Source of the DNA: Planctomycetota bacterium
GTDB lineage: Bacteria; Planctomycetota; Planctomycetia; Pirellulales; Pirellulaceae
NCBI GenBank assembly: GCA_026692885.1
Contig: JAPLNJ010000906.1
Span: forward strand, 1-22,691
Reading direction: 5' to 3'
DNA: 22,691 bases
The position numbers and the translations under genes were made by a program. Positions 16,634 to 22,691 of the stretch are shown here, in pieces. The first letter of the stretch is position 1. The number at the start of each line of letters is the position of its first letter. The notes under the pieces are model-generated. The model was not told the DNA's origin. It saw only the letters and a list, made by a program, of their open reading frames with translations, and made no database searches.

Positions 16634-18558
16634 AGTTCCCGCTGCGCGTGAAACTGATCCTGGCCATCTGCCTGCCTCTGTTGGCCGTGTATCTGACGGT
16701 CCTGGTGCTGGAATATCGTAGCAGCAGGCGTGAAGCGCTGACGCAGATGGAGGACTACCTGACCGAGGCGACAGCGCACGAAGCGATCACCCTGGATCAG
16801 CAATTGTCTCCCATCGCCCAGGTGGCCCGCTCCACCGGGCAGTTTCTCCAAACCTTCCCGCATCGTGAGAGCGCCGAGTTGGAACGTTTGGCGCGGGACA
16901 ATCTGCTCGCGGAACCGCAGATCTTCGGGATGGCCGTGGTACTGGAATCTCCCGTCGCGGCGGAGGTGTCTCAACCGCGGTCGCCCTACGTCTGCCGCAC
17001 GGCCGACGGCCAGGGACTGCGGAGCATGGACATCACCAGCGTGGGCTACGACTATACCCGCAGCGACTGGTATCTGCTGCCCAAACTCCTGCGCCGTCCG
17101 GCCTGGACCGAACCCTATTTTGACGAGGGGATCGGCGGCATCCTGATGTGCTCCTACGCCGTACCGCTACTGCGCGGCGAGGAATTTGAAGGGGTGGTCG
17201 TGGCCGACGTCTCGTTGGAGCAGATCCGCCGCCAGGTGGGCGGGACGCGCTACCTCGGGGAGTACCGGTTTGTCATCAGTCACGCCGGCACGTTCGTCTC
17301 TCACCCCGACGAATCGCTCGTCCTGGCCGAATCGATTTTCAGCCTCGCCGAGTGGCGTCGTCTGCCCGCGCTGGCCGACCTGGGGCGCGCGATGATCACC
17401 GGTCAACAGGGCGTGGTGCGAATCCTGGACTTCCAGACCGGCCAGCCCAAGTGGTGCGCGTTTGCCAACGTGCCGGCGGTGGGCTGGTCGTTGGCCTCCA
17501 TGATTCCGGAGGAGGAAGTGCTGGCCCCCGTGCACGACCGACTACGCCGCCAGATGGTCTTCTTCCTGGCCGGGTTGGGAGTGATCCTGACCGTGGTCGT
17601 ACTGGTCTCGAGCTGGATTACCCAGCCCCTGGGACGTCTCGCGGCGGCCGCTCGGAGTGTGGCCCAGGGCAATCTCCATGTGCAGGTGGAGGGGATTCAT
17701 CGCCGTGATGAAATTGGCCAGTTCGCCACCACGTTCAACCAGATGGTGCTCGATCTCCAGGCGAATATCGAGGCCACGATCCGTGAAACGGCCGCGCGGC
17801 ACGCCATCGAACGGGAACTCCAGGTGGCCCGTCAGATTCAAACCTCGCTGCTGCCGATGCGGCGTCCTCCGTTCCCCGACCGTCACGAATTCTCGCTCCA
17901 CGCCGATAACGAACCCGCCCTGTTTATGGCCGGCGACTTCTATGACTTCTGGCTCCTCGACGAGCAGCATCTAGCGGTGGTGATTGCCGACGTCTCAGGG
18001 AAGGGGGTGCCGGCCGCCATGTTCATGGCCGTGGCGCGCACCACGCTCCGTAATTTTTCCGCGCCCGGTCGCAGTCCCCGTGAAGTGCTCAACATCGCGA
18101 ATCGCCTGATCGCGTCGGAAAACGAGGAGATGATGTTCGTGACCATCTTCTACAGCCTCTACCACATCCCGACCGGAGAACTCGTGTTCGCCAACGCCGG
18201 GCATAATCCGCCCTATCTCGTACGCCAGGACGGCCGGGTGGAGTCTCTGAGGCCGTCGACGGGGCCGATGTTGGGCGTGTTTCCGGAAGCGGAATTTGGG
18301 GACGCCCGCGCCGTCCTGCAGCCAGGGGACCTACTCCTGCTGTACACCGACGGTGTGACCGAGGCCCACAATCCGCACGACCAGTTCTTCGGCGAAGCCG
18401 GCTTGATCGCCCTGCTGAAGAGAATTCACGAGCAACCGGTCGACGCGATCTGCCGGACCATTTTCGAGGACGTCAACGAACACCGCCAGCACGAGGGGCA
18501 GGACGATGTGACCCTGGTAGCATTGCGGCGCTCGCCAGACGCGGTACCGTCAGCGTAA
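16630..18558 (+). CDS. Membrane-bound Cache-HAMP-SpoIIE (PP2C) serine phosphatase
   Basis: The 642-residue protein starts at GTG 16630, overlapping the preceding stop (16631-16633); this start places TM1 (VKLILAICLPLLAVYLTVLV) at the N-terminus. A large extracytoplasmic double-Cache-like domain follows (about 30-305; DYTRSDWYLLPKLLRRPAWT then EPYFDEG is a typical dCache segment), then TM2 (about 308-330), a HAMP domain (about 331-385, PLGRLAAAARSVAQGNL and DEIGQFATTFNQM), a coiled-coil linker with ERELQVARQIQTSLLP, and a SpoIIE-type PP2C domain. Metal-binding acidic residues are intact: GDFYD (Gly435 onward), DVSGKG (Asp454), YTDG (about 572-575) and GQDDVT (Asp625/626). Such phosphatases usually dephosphorylate STAS anti-anti-sigma proteins; no STAS or anti-sigma gene is in the window. 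Coupled to the THI5-like gene upstream. Confidence 0.92.
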   Translation: MKFPLRVKLILAICLPLLAVYLTVLVLEYRSSRREALTQMEDYLTEATAHEAITLDQQLSPIAQVARSTGQFLQTFPHRESAELERLARDNLLAEPQIFGMAVVLESPVAAEVSQPRSPYVCRTADGQGLRSMDITSVGYDYTRSDWYLLPKLLRRPAWTEPYFDEGIGGILMCSYAVPLLRGEEFEGVVVADVSLEQIRRQVGGTRYLGEYRFVISHAGTFVSHPDESLVLAESIFSLAEWRRLPALADLGRAMITGQQGVVRILDFQTGQPKWCAFANVPAVGWSLASMIPEEEVLAPVHDRLRRQMVFFLAGLGVILTVVVLVSSWITQPLGRLAAAARSVAQGNLHVQVEGIHRRDEIGQFATTFNQMVLDLQANIEATIRETAARHAIERELQVARQIQTSLLPMRRPPFPDRHEFSLHADNEPALFMAGDFYDFWLLDEQHLAVVIADVSGKGVPAAMFMAVARTTLRNFSAPGRSPREVLNIANRLIASENEEMMFVTIFYSLYHIPTGELVFANAGHNPPYLVRQDGRVESLRPSTGPMLGVFPEAEFGDARAVLQPGDLLLLYTDGVTEAHNPHDQFFGEAGLIALLKRIHEQPVDAICRTIFEDVNEHRQHEGQDDVTLVALRRSPDAVPSA

Positions 18559-18643
18559 GGCCAGCGGACGGAAATGTACGGCCGGGAAATCCTTTCGGTA
18601 TCGTCCCTGCCGCCCAACGCCCTTACGGACTTTGACGCGGGAA

Positions 18644-18666
18644 GTTCCTAGGCAGAGCCTGGGAAC
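18644..18666. terminator. Strong hairpin downstream of the SpoIIE gene
   Basis: GTTCCTAGGC (18644-18653) and GCCTGGGAAC (18657-18666) form a 10-bp stem with one G-T wobble and a 3-nt loop. It lies between convergent genes (SpoIIE phosphatase ends at 18558, aat ends at 18731) and could end transcription from either side. There is no T-run directly after it, so it may instead be a dispersed palindrome. Confidence 0.45.
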
Positions 18667-18730
18667 GATGGCTTCAGGACGAAACGTCGGCAGCGGGATC
18701 ATCGGCTGCTTCGTCCTTCGTCTTTACTCT

Positions 18731-19411
18731 TTACTCCTTCGTGGCCGCGAACGAGACCGGGTGTGCCAGGGCCTGTTTCAAACGCCGCAGAAACGCGGCC
18801 CGCGGGATCGTGATTGCGCCCAGGCTGACCAGGTGCGAGGTCGGTTGCTGCACGTCGAACAGTGAAAAACCGCGCTGTTGCAGTCGCTCGACCAGTGACA
18901 CCAAGGCCACCTTCGACGCATCGCGGCGGAGATGAAACATCGACTCGCCGGCAAAGAACCCGCCCAGGGCCACGCCATACACGCCCCCCACCAAGTGCTC
19001 GTCATGCCAGACCTCGACGCTGTGCGCATGCCCCAACTCGTGAAGCTCTCGGTAGGCGGCCGCCAAGGTCGGTGTGATCCAGGTGCCGCCGTGGGCGTCG
19101 CGCGGGGCGGCGCAGGCGGAGATGACACCGGCGAAGTCGCGATTGAAGGAAACTTGGAACTCTCCGCTTTGCATCCGCCGTTGCAGTCGTCGCGAGACGT
19201 GCAAGGTGTCGAGTCGAAGGATCGCCCTGGGATCGGGGCTGAACCAGGCCAGAATCTCCCGATCGTCGTCGACCACGGGCCAGGGAAAAATGCCTCGACT
19301 GTACGCAGCCACGAGCCAGGGCGGCGTCAGCCGGCCCCCGATCATCAGCAGCCCGTCGGGGCGGGCGGTGTAAACCGGCGGAAAATAAGGCTGTTCGAAG
19401 TGGTGAGACAT
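18731..19411 (-). CDS. aat: Leucyl/phenylalanyl-tRNA-protein transferase
   Basis: Aat transfers Leu or Phe from aminoacyl-tRNA to the N-terminus of proteins with Arg, Lys or (for some substrates) Met ends, marking them for ClpS/ClpAP degradation (bacterial N-degron pathway); it acts in the cytoplasm. The 226-residue length is normal. Conserved blocks are all present: GLLMIGGRLTPPWLVAAYSR then GIFPWP, LAWFSPDPRAIL, TWITPTLAAAYRELHELGHA then HSVEVW, GGVYGVALGGFFAGESMF, DASKVALVSLVERLQQRGF, and DVQQPTSHLVSLGAITIPRA. The start at 19411 (MSHHFEQPYFPPVYTARPDG) matches typical N-termini with the YFPP motif. It is a single gene, convergent with the SpoIIE phosphatase and divergent from the HtrA gene; no clpS or clpA is adjacent. 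Confidence 0.97.
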   Translation of the reverse strand: MSHHFEQPYFPPVYTARPDGLLMIGGRLTPPWLVAAYSRGIFPWPVVDDDREILAWFSPDPRAILRLDTLHVSRRLQRRMQSGEFQVSFNRDFAGVISACAAPRDAHGGTWITPTLAAAYRELHELGHAHSVEVWHDEHLVGGVYGVALGGFFAGESMFHLRRDASKVALVSLVERLQQRGFSLFDVQQPTSHLVSLGAITIPRAAFLRRLKQALAHPVSFAATKE

Positions 19412-19597
19412 GACGCCCGTATTCTACCGTCGAGAACGGGCAGCCGGGGAGGCCGCCTTCCAGGAACCAATTCTGCGCGCGGCTAGGATTGACCGATTGT
19501 CGTTTGACCGCGACCCAAAGGGGGAGTGCTGGAAAAGTCGTAGGGCTATTCGCGACACCCCCAGAACAAACGGGGAAGTTATTTCGTGGGCGTTGCT

Positions 19598-19644
19598 AGC
19601 GTGACGACTACGATACTTGCGGCACTTATTGATGCGCCGGTCCT
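19598..19644. repeat. Solo right half of the palindromic element (second copy)
   Basis: These 47 bp match 696-742 at 46 of 47 positions (from agcgtgacgactac to gcgccggtcct, same orientation). The left half of the element is not found upstream of 19598, so this is either a partial copy or the remains of a full one. Confidence 0.9.
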
Positions 19645-19696
19645 GAGATGCGGCCCGAGCTTGGCACACCCTACATGAATAATCCGAGCGATCGCC

Positions 19697-19702
19697 TATA
19701 AT
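19697..19702 (+). promoter_or_regulatory. Candidate -10 box (TATAAT) upstream of the HtrA gene
   Basis: A perfect TATAAT in the context gcgatcgcctataatgcgg lies 258 bp before the protease start. The expected -35 position (CATGAA, 19674-19679) is poor, so an activator or an alternative sigma factor would be needed, or the match is chance. Confidence 0.3.
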
Positions 19703-19748
19703 GCGGTAGCTGTGGTGTTTTCGCCGCGGTGGTGGCTAGGGATCGGGC

Positions 19749-19826
19749 GTTCAGAAAGTCGTTCTTTGCGGAGATGACGCTACGCATCATCAAAGGCGAC
19801 TGACTGCGAAAAATGAATTTCTGAAC
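19749..19826. repeat. Imperfect 78-bp stem-loop
   Basis: Arms at 19749-19769 (GTTCAGAAAGTCGTTCTTTGC) and 19806-19826 pair at 17 of 21 positions, with an exact 9-bp base (GTTCAGAAA/TTTCTGAAC). The loop contains a smaller hairpin, GATGACGC/GCATCATC. It lies in the presumed 5' leader of the protease gene. Confidence 0.55.
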
Positions 19827-19959
19827 ACCTGACCCCGGACTGACCGGCAAGACCGGGAACCTATTTCGGCACACGTGCCTGGTTCCGCGATCAGAAAACT
19901 CGCATCCGGAATTTCGAGTCCCCGCAGTAACGACAGGCTCAAAAAGGAACTTCCCGGCC

Positions 19960-21264
19960 GTGCCAGATGCATCTTCGTCCCCCGAAGCCGACTTACCGAC
20001 GATTTCGCTGCCTGCGACCGTGGAGCGAGTTTTCCCTGCGTCCGCCCCTTCGCCGCACCGGGCGGAACCGGTCCGCACGGGCCGGCGGGGCCTGCTGTCC
20101 TCGCTGACGTGGATTCTGTCCCTGTTGGCCTTCCTGTTGGTTCTGCAGTACGTCGTACCGTTCATGCTCGAGACCTATCAATACGCGCTGACGCGCGGAC
20201 GACAGCGCGCCGAGTACGAAGCCGCCCGGGACGGCATGCAGGACCTGTCTCTGGTCGGTCTGTCCAAGGCGTATCAATTGGTCTCGCAACGCGTGGCACC
20301 CAGCGTGGTTCACATCAACGTGGTGGGCGTCCGAGAACATCAGCAATCCAATGAGATCGATCAGTTGTTCGGCCCGCAGCAACGCGATCTGGTGGGGCAG
20401 GAAGGGTCGGGTGTCATCATGGACGAGTCAGGCCATATCGTGACGAACTTCCACGTCGTGCATGGCGCGGCCCGCGTGCAGGTCTCGCTCAGCGACGGTC
20501 GCCTGCTGCCGGCCCGACTCGTGGGCGCGGACGCCCCGACCGACTTGGCTGTGCTGCAAGTGGATAGCGACCGCTTGACGCCAGCCGAATGGGGCGACAG
20601 CGACGAGTTGGACGTGGGCGCGTTGGTCTGGGCGGCCGGCAGCCCGTTTGGTCTGCAAAGCACGATCACCTGCGGCATCCTCAGCGGCAAGCATCGCTCC
20701 GAGGCCGATATCCTTAGCGCCAAGCACCGGTCCGGGGTGGGCAGCTGGATCTACCAGGACTTCCTGCAAACCGATGCGGCCGTGAATCCGGGCAACAGCG
20801 GCGGGCCGCTGGTCGATGCCCGCGGACGGGTTGTCGGCATCAACACGGCGATTGTCGGCGATGCTTACCAGGGCATCAGCTTCGCGATCCCCAGTAGCAT
20901 CGCCAAAGTGGTCTTTGAGCGGCTGAAGACGAAGGGCCAGATCGCCCGTGGTTGGCTGGGCGTGCACCTGCAGGAACTGAACGATGAGGATGTGCGGCGT
21001 CTCGGCTTGCCGGACAAACAAGGCGTTCTGATCACCTTGGTGGTTGACGATCCCCAGCTGCCGACTCCGGCCTTGGAAGCCGGCTTGCGGGCGGGTGACG
21101 TGGTGCTTCGCTGGAACGGCAAGCCGATCAGCAAACCGCCGGAGTTGATGCGCATGGTGGCGTTGAGTGAGATCGGTTCCACCACCACAATTCTCGTCCG
21201 CCGGGACGGTCAAGAGTTGTCGCTGCCAATCAAAGTCGCGGAACGACCGCCGTTTCGGGAGTGA
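19960..21264 (+). CDS. Membrane-anchored HtrA/DegS-like serine protease with one PDZ domain
   Basis: The 434-residue protein starts at GTG 19960 with AAGGA about 11 nt upstream. A polar N-terminal arm (about 45 residues) precedes one membrane anchor (LTWILSLLAFLLVLQYVVPF), leaving the rest outside the cytoplasm. The trypsin-like domain has a full triad: His165 in TNFHVVHG, Asp195 in TDLAVLQV, Ser280 in NPGNSGGPL. A single PDZ domain follows (about 335-430; RGWLGVHLQ, ALEAGLRAGDVVLRWNGKPI), as in DegS-type envelope stress proteases; two PDZ domains would suggest DegP. Just before the active-site strand there is a tandem duplication, residues 240-250 and 251-261 (ILSGKHRSEAD / ILSAKHRSGVG), where homologues generally carry one such segment. 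The next gene begins 5 bp after the stop and may be a functional partner. Confidence 0.93.
   Translation: MPDASSSPEADLPTISLPATVERVFPASAPSPHRAEPVRTGRRGLLSSLTWILSLLAFLLVLQYVVPFMLETYQYALTRGRQRAEYEAARDGMQDLSLVGLSKAYQLVSQRVAPSVVHINVVGVREHQQSNEIDQLFGPQQRDLVGQEGSGVIMDESGHIVTNFHVVHGAARVQVSLSDGRLLPARLVGADAPTDLAVLQVDSDRLTPAEWGDSDELDVGALVWAAGSPFGLQSTITCGILSGKHRSEADILSAKHRSGVGSWIYQDFLQTDAAVNPGNSGGPLVDARGRVVGINTAIVGDAYQGISFAIPSSIAKVVFERLKTKGQIARGWLGVHLQELNDEDVRRLGLPDKQGVLITLVVDDPQLPTPALEAGLRAGDVVLRWNGKPISKPPELMRMVALSEIGSTTTILVRRDGQELSLPIKVAERPPFRE
20677..20742 (+). repeat. In-frame tandem duplication of 33 bp inside the protease gene
   Basis: Two adjacent 33-bp units, 20677-20709 and 20710-20742, match at 24 of 33 positions and encode ILSGKHRSEAD and ILSAKHRSGVG. 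The second copy resembles the segment normally present once in HtrA proteases (G-I-x-S-A-x-x-R). The divergence shows the duplication is not recent. Confidence 0.75.
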
Positions 21265-21269
21265 CGAGG

Positions 21270-21863
21270 ATGACTATTTTTTTGGAGGGTCCGTGGCCCG
21301 CGATCATCATCGGCGGACTGGCCACGGCGATTGTGGCCAGCGGTTGGCTACAAACCGGTCGGCAGGTCCTGCTGGTCGTGATGCTTGCGATCATCGTGCT
21401 TACGATTGCGGCCGTGGCCGTGGAACGTCTGGTCGTGACGGACCGCGAGCGGGTCGACATAACGCTGCACGAAATCGCACGACTGGTCGAACAGAACGAT
21501 GTGAACGGCGCCTTGCAGTACGCCCACTCGGGTCGCCCCGTAGGTCGGGCCAAGGCCGCGGCCGAGTTGCCACGCTACAAATTCCAGAAGGTGACCATCG
21601 CCCGGAACCTGGAGATCAAAGTCGATCCCAAACACATTCCGCCGAAGGCCACGGCCGAGTTCAACGTGATCGTGAAGCTGGGCTTCGCCGATGGTTCGTG
21701 GAACGATCAGACCGTGGTGCGGTTCGTGCAGATCACGTTTTACCAGGAGACCAGCGGCGAGTGGCGCGTCGCGGACTACGAACATGCTGATCCGCGGCGT
21801 GGCTTGGTGGACGACAACCCCCGCCCGGCCAAGGCCCCCCAGTCGTGGCCGCGGTCCAAGTAA
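21270..21863 (+). CDS. Two-TM membrane protein of unknown function, coupled to the HtrA protease
   Basis: The 197-residue product starts at ATG 21270, 9 nt after GGAG (21257-21260); a GTG at 21261 overlapping the protease stop is less likely. Two hydrophobic helices are visible at about 8-25 (AIIIGGLATAIVASGWL) and 29-52 (GRQVLLVVMLAIIVLTIAAVAV). A soluble domain of about 130 residues follows, with a helix (DITLHEIARLVEQNDVNGAL) and then beta strands (YKFQKVTIARNLEIKVDP, TAEFNVIVKLGFADGS, VVRFVQITFYQET). The pattern recalls NTF2/SnoaL-like or DUF4878-type folds, but I do not recognise the family. The 5-bp gap to the protease gene suggests co-expression, so it may be an accessory or substrate of the protease. 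It converges with the pilin-like gene, with 17 bp between the stops. Confidence 0.8.
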   Translation: MTIFLEGPWPAIIIGGLATAIVASGWLQTGRQVLLVVMLAIIVLTIAAVAVERLVVTDRERVDITLHEIARLVEQNDVNGALQYAHSGRPVGRAKAAAELPRYKFQKVTIARNLEIKVDPKHIPPKATAEFNVIVKLGFADGSWNDQTVVRFVQITFYQETSGEWRVADYEHADPRRGLVDDNPRPAKAPQSWPRSK

Positions 21864-21880
21864 CCCGGGTCTCCGCGGTC

Positions 21881-22279
21881 TCAGATCTCGGTGTGCACGA
21901 TCGAGATGCTACCGCAGGAGCACTGGCAACCGCAGTCGCAGTCGCAGTGGCCGCAGCCGGGTTGGTGATGCCCACAGCCGGGTTGGTGATGCCCATGCTG
22001 CCAATCGCAGGCATCGCTTCGATCCCAGAATGACCCTCCGCTGGTAAACGCGCCTCCACAAGCATGGGCTACACCGGAATACCAAACACCGGGATAGCAA
22101 TAGCTTTGATTCAGGCTGCCAACTGCGCCAGCCACACCGGCCAGTTCCCCGAGGGCCGCGTCGCGGAGGACCACGAAGCCCGCCATCAGCCCCACAACCA
22201 CGATCGTCGCGATCATTAACAGTTCGGTGCTCAATATGAAGCCCCATTCATCCCGCCACAAATCATGCAACAGTTTCAT
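21881..22279 (-). CDS. Pilin-like small membrane protein with Cys/His-rich tail
   Basis: The start at 22279 (MKLLHDLWRDEWGFILSTEL) is preferred over ATG 22285 because GGGGA lies 6 nt upstream on the minus strand. The 132 residues open with a short basic/polar leader, Gly13, a hydrophobic helix (about 14-38, ILSTELLMIATIVVVGLMAG) and an amphipathic helix ending GAVGSLNQSY. This resembles Flp/type IV prepilins, but Glu19 sits at +6 from Gly13 instead of the usual +5, so cleavage by a prepilin peptidase is uncertain. Such short proteins occur in many copies in planctomycetes, as I recall. The C-terminal 60 residues are unusual: 11 Cys in all, 9 of them from DRSDAC onward, with a repeated GHHQPGC and a (D/G/Q/S)C ladder, suggesting metal binding or disulfide cross-linking. 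No pilus assembly genes are nearby. Confidence 0.75.
   Translation of the reverse strand: MKLLHDLWRDEWGFILSTELLMIATIVVVGLMAGFVVLRDAALGELAGVAGAVGSLNQSYCYPGVWYSGVAHACGGAFTSGGSFWDRSDACDWQHGHHQPGCGHHQPGCGHCDCDCGCQCSCGSISIVHTEI
21954..21995. repeat. Two exact tandem copies of a 21-bp unit in the pilin-like gene
   Basis: The unit (cagccgggttggtgatgccc plus a) occurs at 21954-21974 and 21975-21995 and encodes the GHHQPGC repeat on the minus strand. Exact identity indicates recent slippage; copy number may vary between strains. Confidence 0.85.
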
Positions 22280-22691
22280 CGCCATTCCCCTTCGTATCCC
22301 AGGTGTCAAAACTCGATGCAACTAAGCATGTGCCCCACGAACGGCCCACCACTTCGCCGCTGCAGTCGGTAGCTTATCCCTGGTGCGCATGCAACGATTG
22401 TAACAATTGTATTGTTCTGTGCGCGCCAATCAAGGTGCACACATGACATTCTGGGGGGACACACGCGCCAATCAGAGTGGAACCATGTGTTCCCTAGCGT
22501 GGACACACGTTCGAAAGCACGTTCGGAAGGTGGGGCGGGCGGGCAGCGTTGATGATGCGCCCCGGATTTTTTGAGACGGGAAGTGCCAGATTGTGTGAGA
22601 TGGCCGGGGCAAACAATATCCCGCAGTCGATCAACGGGGATGGAGTGGGAAGAGGAAGAGGCGGGACCTCCGTGTCCCGGTGTCTTAGCCC
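22280..22691. other. Upstream region of the pilin-like gene to the window end
   Basis: No gene is supported in these 412 bp. On the minus strand, tandem TACAAT hexamers within ACAATACAATTGTTACAATC (22396-22415) could be -10 boxes or an operator, since the segment is partly palindromic (ACAATTGT). Direct repeats at 22422-22445 and 22464-22487 share CGCGCCAATCA. A small hairpin, CGGGAC/GTCCCG, lies at 22662-22679. Confidence 0.45.
22422..22487. repeat. Direct repeat pair spaced 42 bp (CGCGCCAATCA-containing)
   Basis: CGCGCCAATCAAGGTG at 22422-22437 and CGCGCCAATCAGAGTG at 22464-22479 match at 14 of 16; weaker identity continues to CATG at 22445 and 22487. The 42-bp offset is four DNA turns, placing both copies on the same helix face, about 145-210 bp upstream of the pilin-like start. 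This could be a regulator binding pair. Confidence 0.5.

Larger units (their letters stand above)
19412..19959. other. 548-bp divergent intergenic region between aat and the HtrA gene
   Basis: No gene is supported. It holds a half copy of the 122-bp palindromic element (19598-19644), a perfect TATAAT at 19697-19702 with no good -35 at the expected distance, and an imperfect 78-bp stem-loop (19749-19826). An AAGGA at about 19944-19948 precedes the GTG start of the protease gene. Short open frames in the region lack start signals and family resemblance. Confidence 0.6.

Overview
The window is a GC-rich piece of bacterial chromosome. Its gene content points to Planctomycetota, probably a Pirellulales-like lineage. 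This is inference from: a DUF11-repeat lipoprotein, a LigD-phosphoesterase-like orphan, a small pilin-like protein with the DEWGFILSTELL-type N-terminus, a futalosine-pathway menaquinone enzyme, and intergenic DNA rich in palindromic repeats. No rRNA, tRNA, CRISPR array, phage genes or transposase were seen.

Layout. 1-601: 3' end of a multi-pass membrane protein. 621-742: a 122-bp palindromic MITE-like element; half of it recurs at 19598-19644. 849-1097: an antitoxin gene with its own promoter, followed by only the first nine codons of its overlapping toxin gene. 1225-4202, minus strand: an operon of a four-repeat DUF11 lipoprotein and a small LigD-type 3'-phosphoesterase. 4464-4955: cyclophilin-type prolyl isomerase. 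5060-11088: a complete tripartite RND efflux system (pump, lipoprotein adaptor, TolC-like outer membrane factor), with a perfect 24-bp inverted repeat between the last two genes.

11156-12410: CDP-sugar genes, consisting of a truncated and frameshifted glucose-1-phosphate cytidylyltransferase whose stop overlaps the start of an intact CDP-glucose 4,6-dehydratase-like gene. 12637-13947: xylose isomerase, convergent with mqnE (aminofutalosine synthase, 13959-15083). 15300-15554: a nested palindrome of about 255 bp between divergent genes. 15578-18558: a translationally coupled pair, a THI5/NMT1-like periplasmic binding protein and a Cache-HAMP-SpoIIE phosphatase. 18731-19411: leucyl/phenylalanyl-tRNA-protein transferase. 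19960-21863: a membrane-anchored HtrA protease followed by a two-TM protein of unknown function. 21881-22279, minus strand: a pilin-like small protein with a Cys/His-rich tail, with a repeat-rich upstream region to the window end.

The most interesting items are the binding-protein/SpoIIE pair without transporter genes (a candidate two-gene ligand-to-phosphatase signalling module), the pilin-like protein with a metal-ligand-like tail, the palindromic elements, and three signs of gene decay or remodelling: the toxin stump, the broken cytidylyltransferase, and a tandem duplication in the HtrA protease domain. All family assignments are from reading the sequence; no database search was run.
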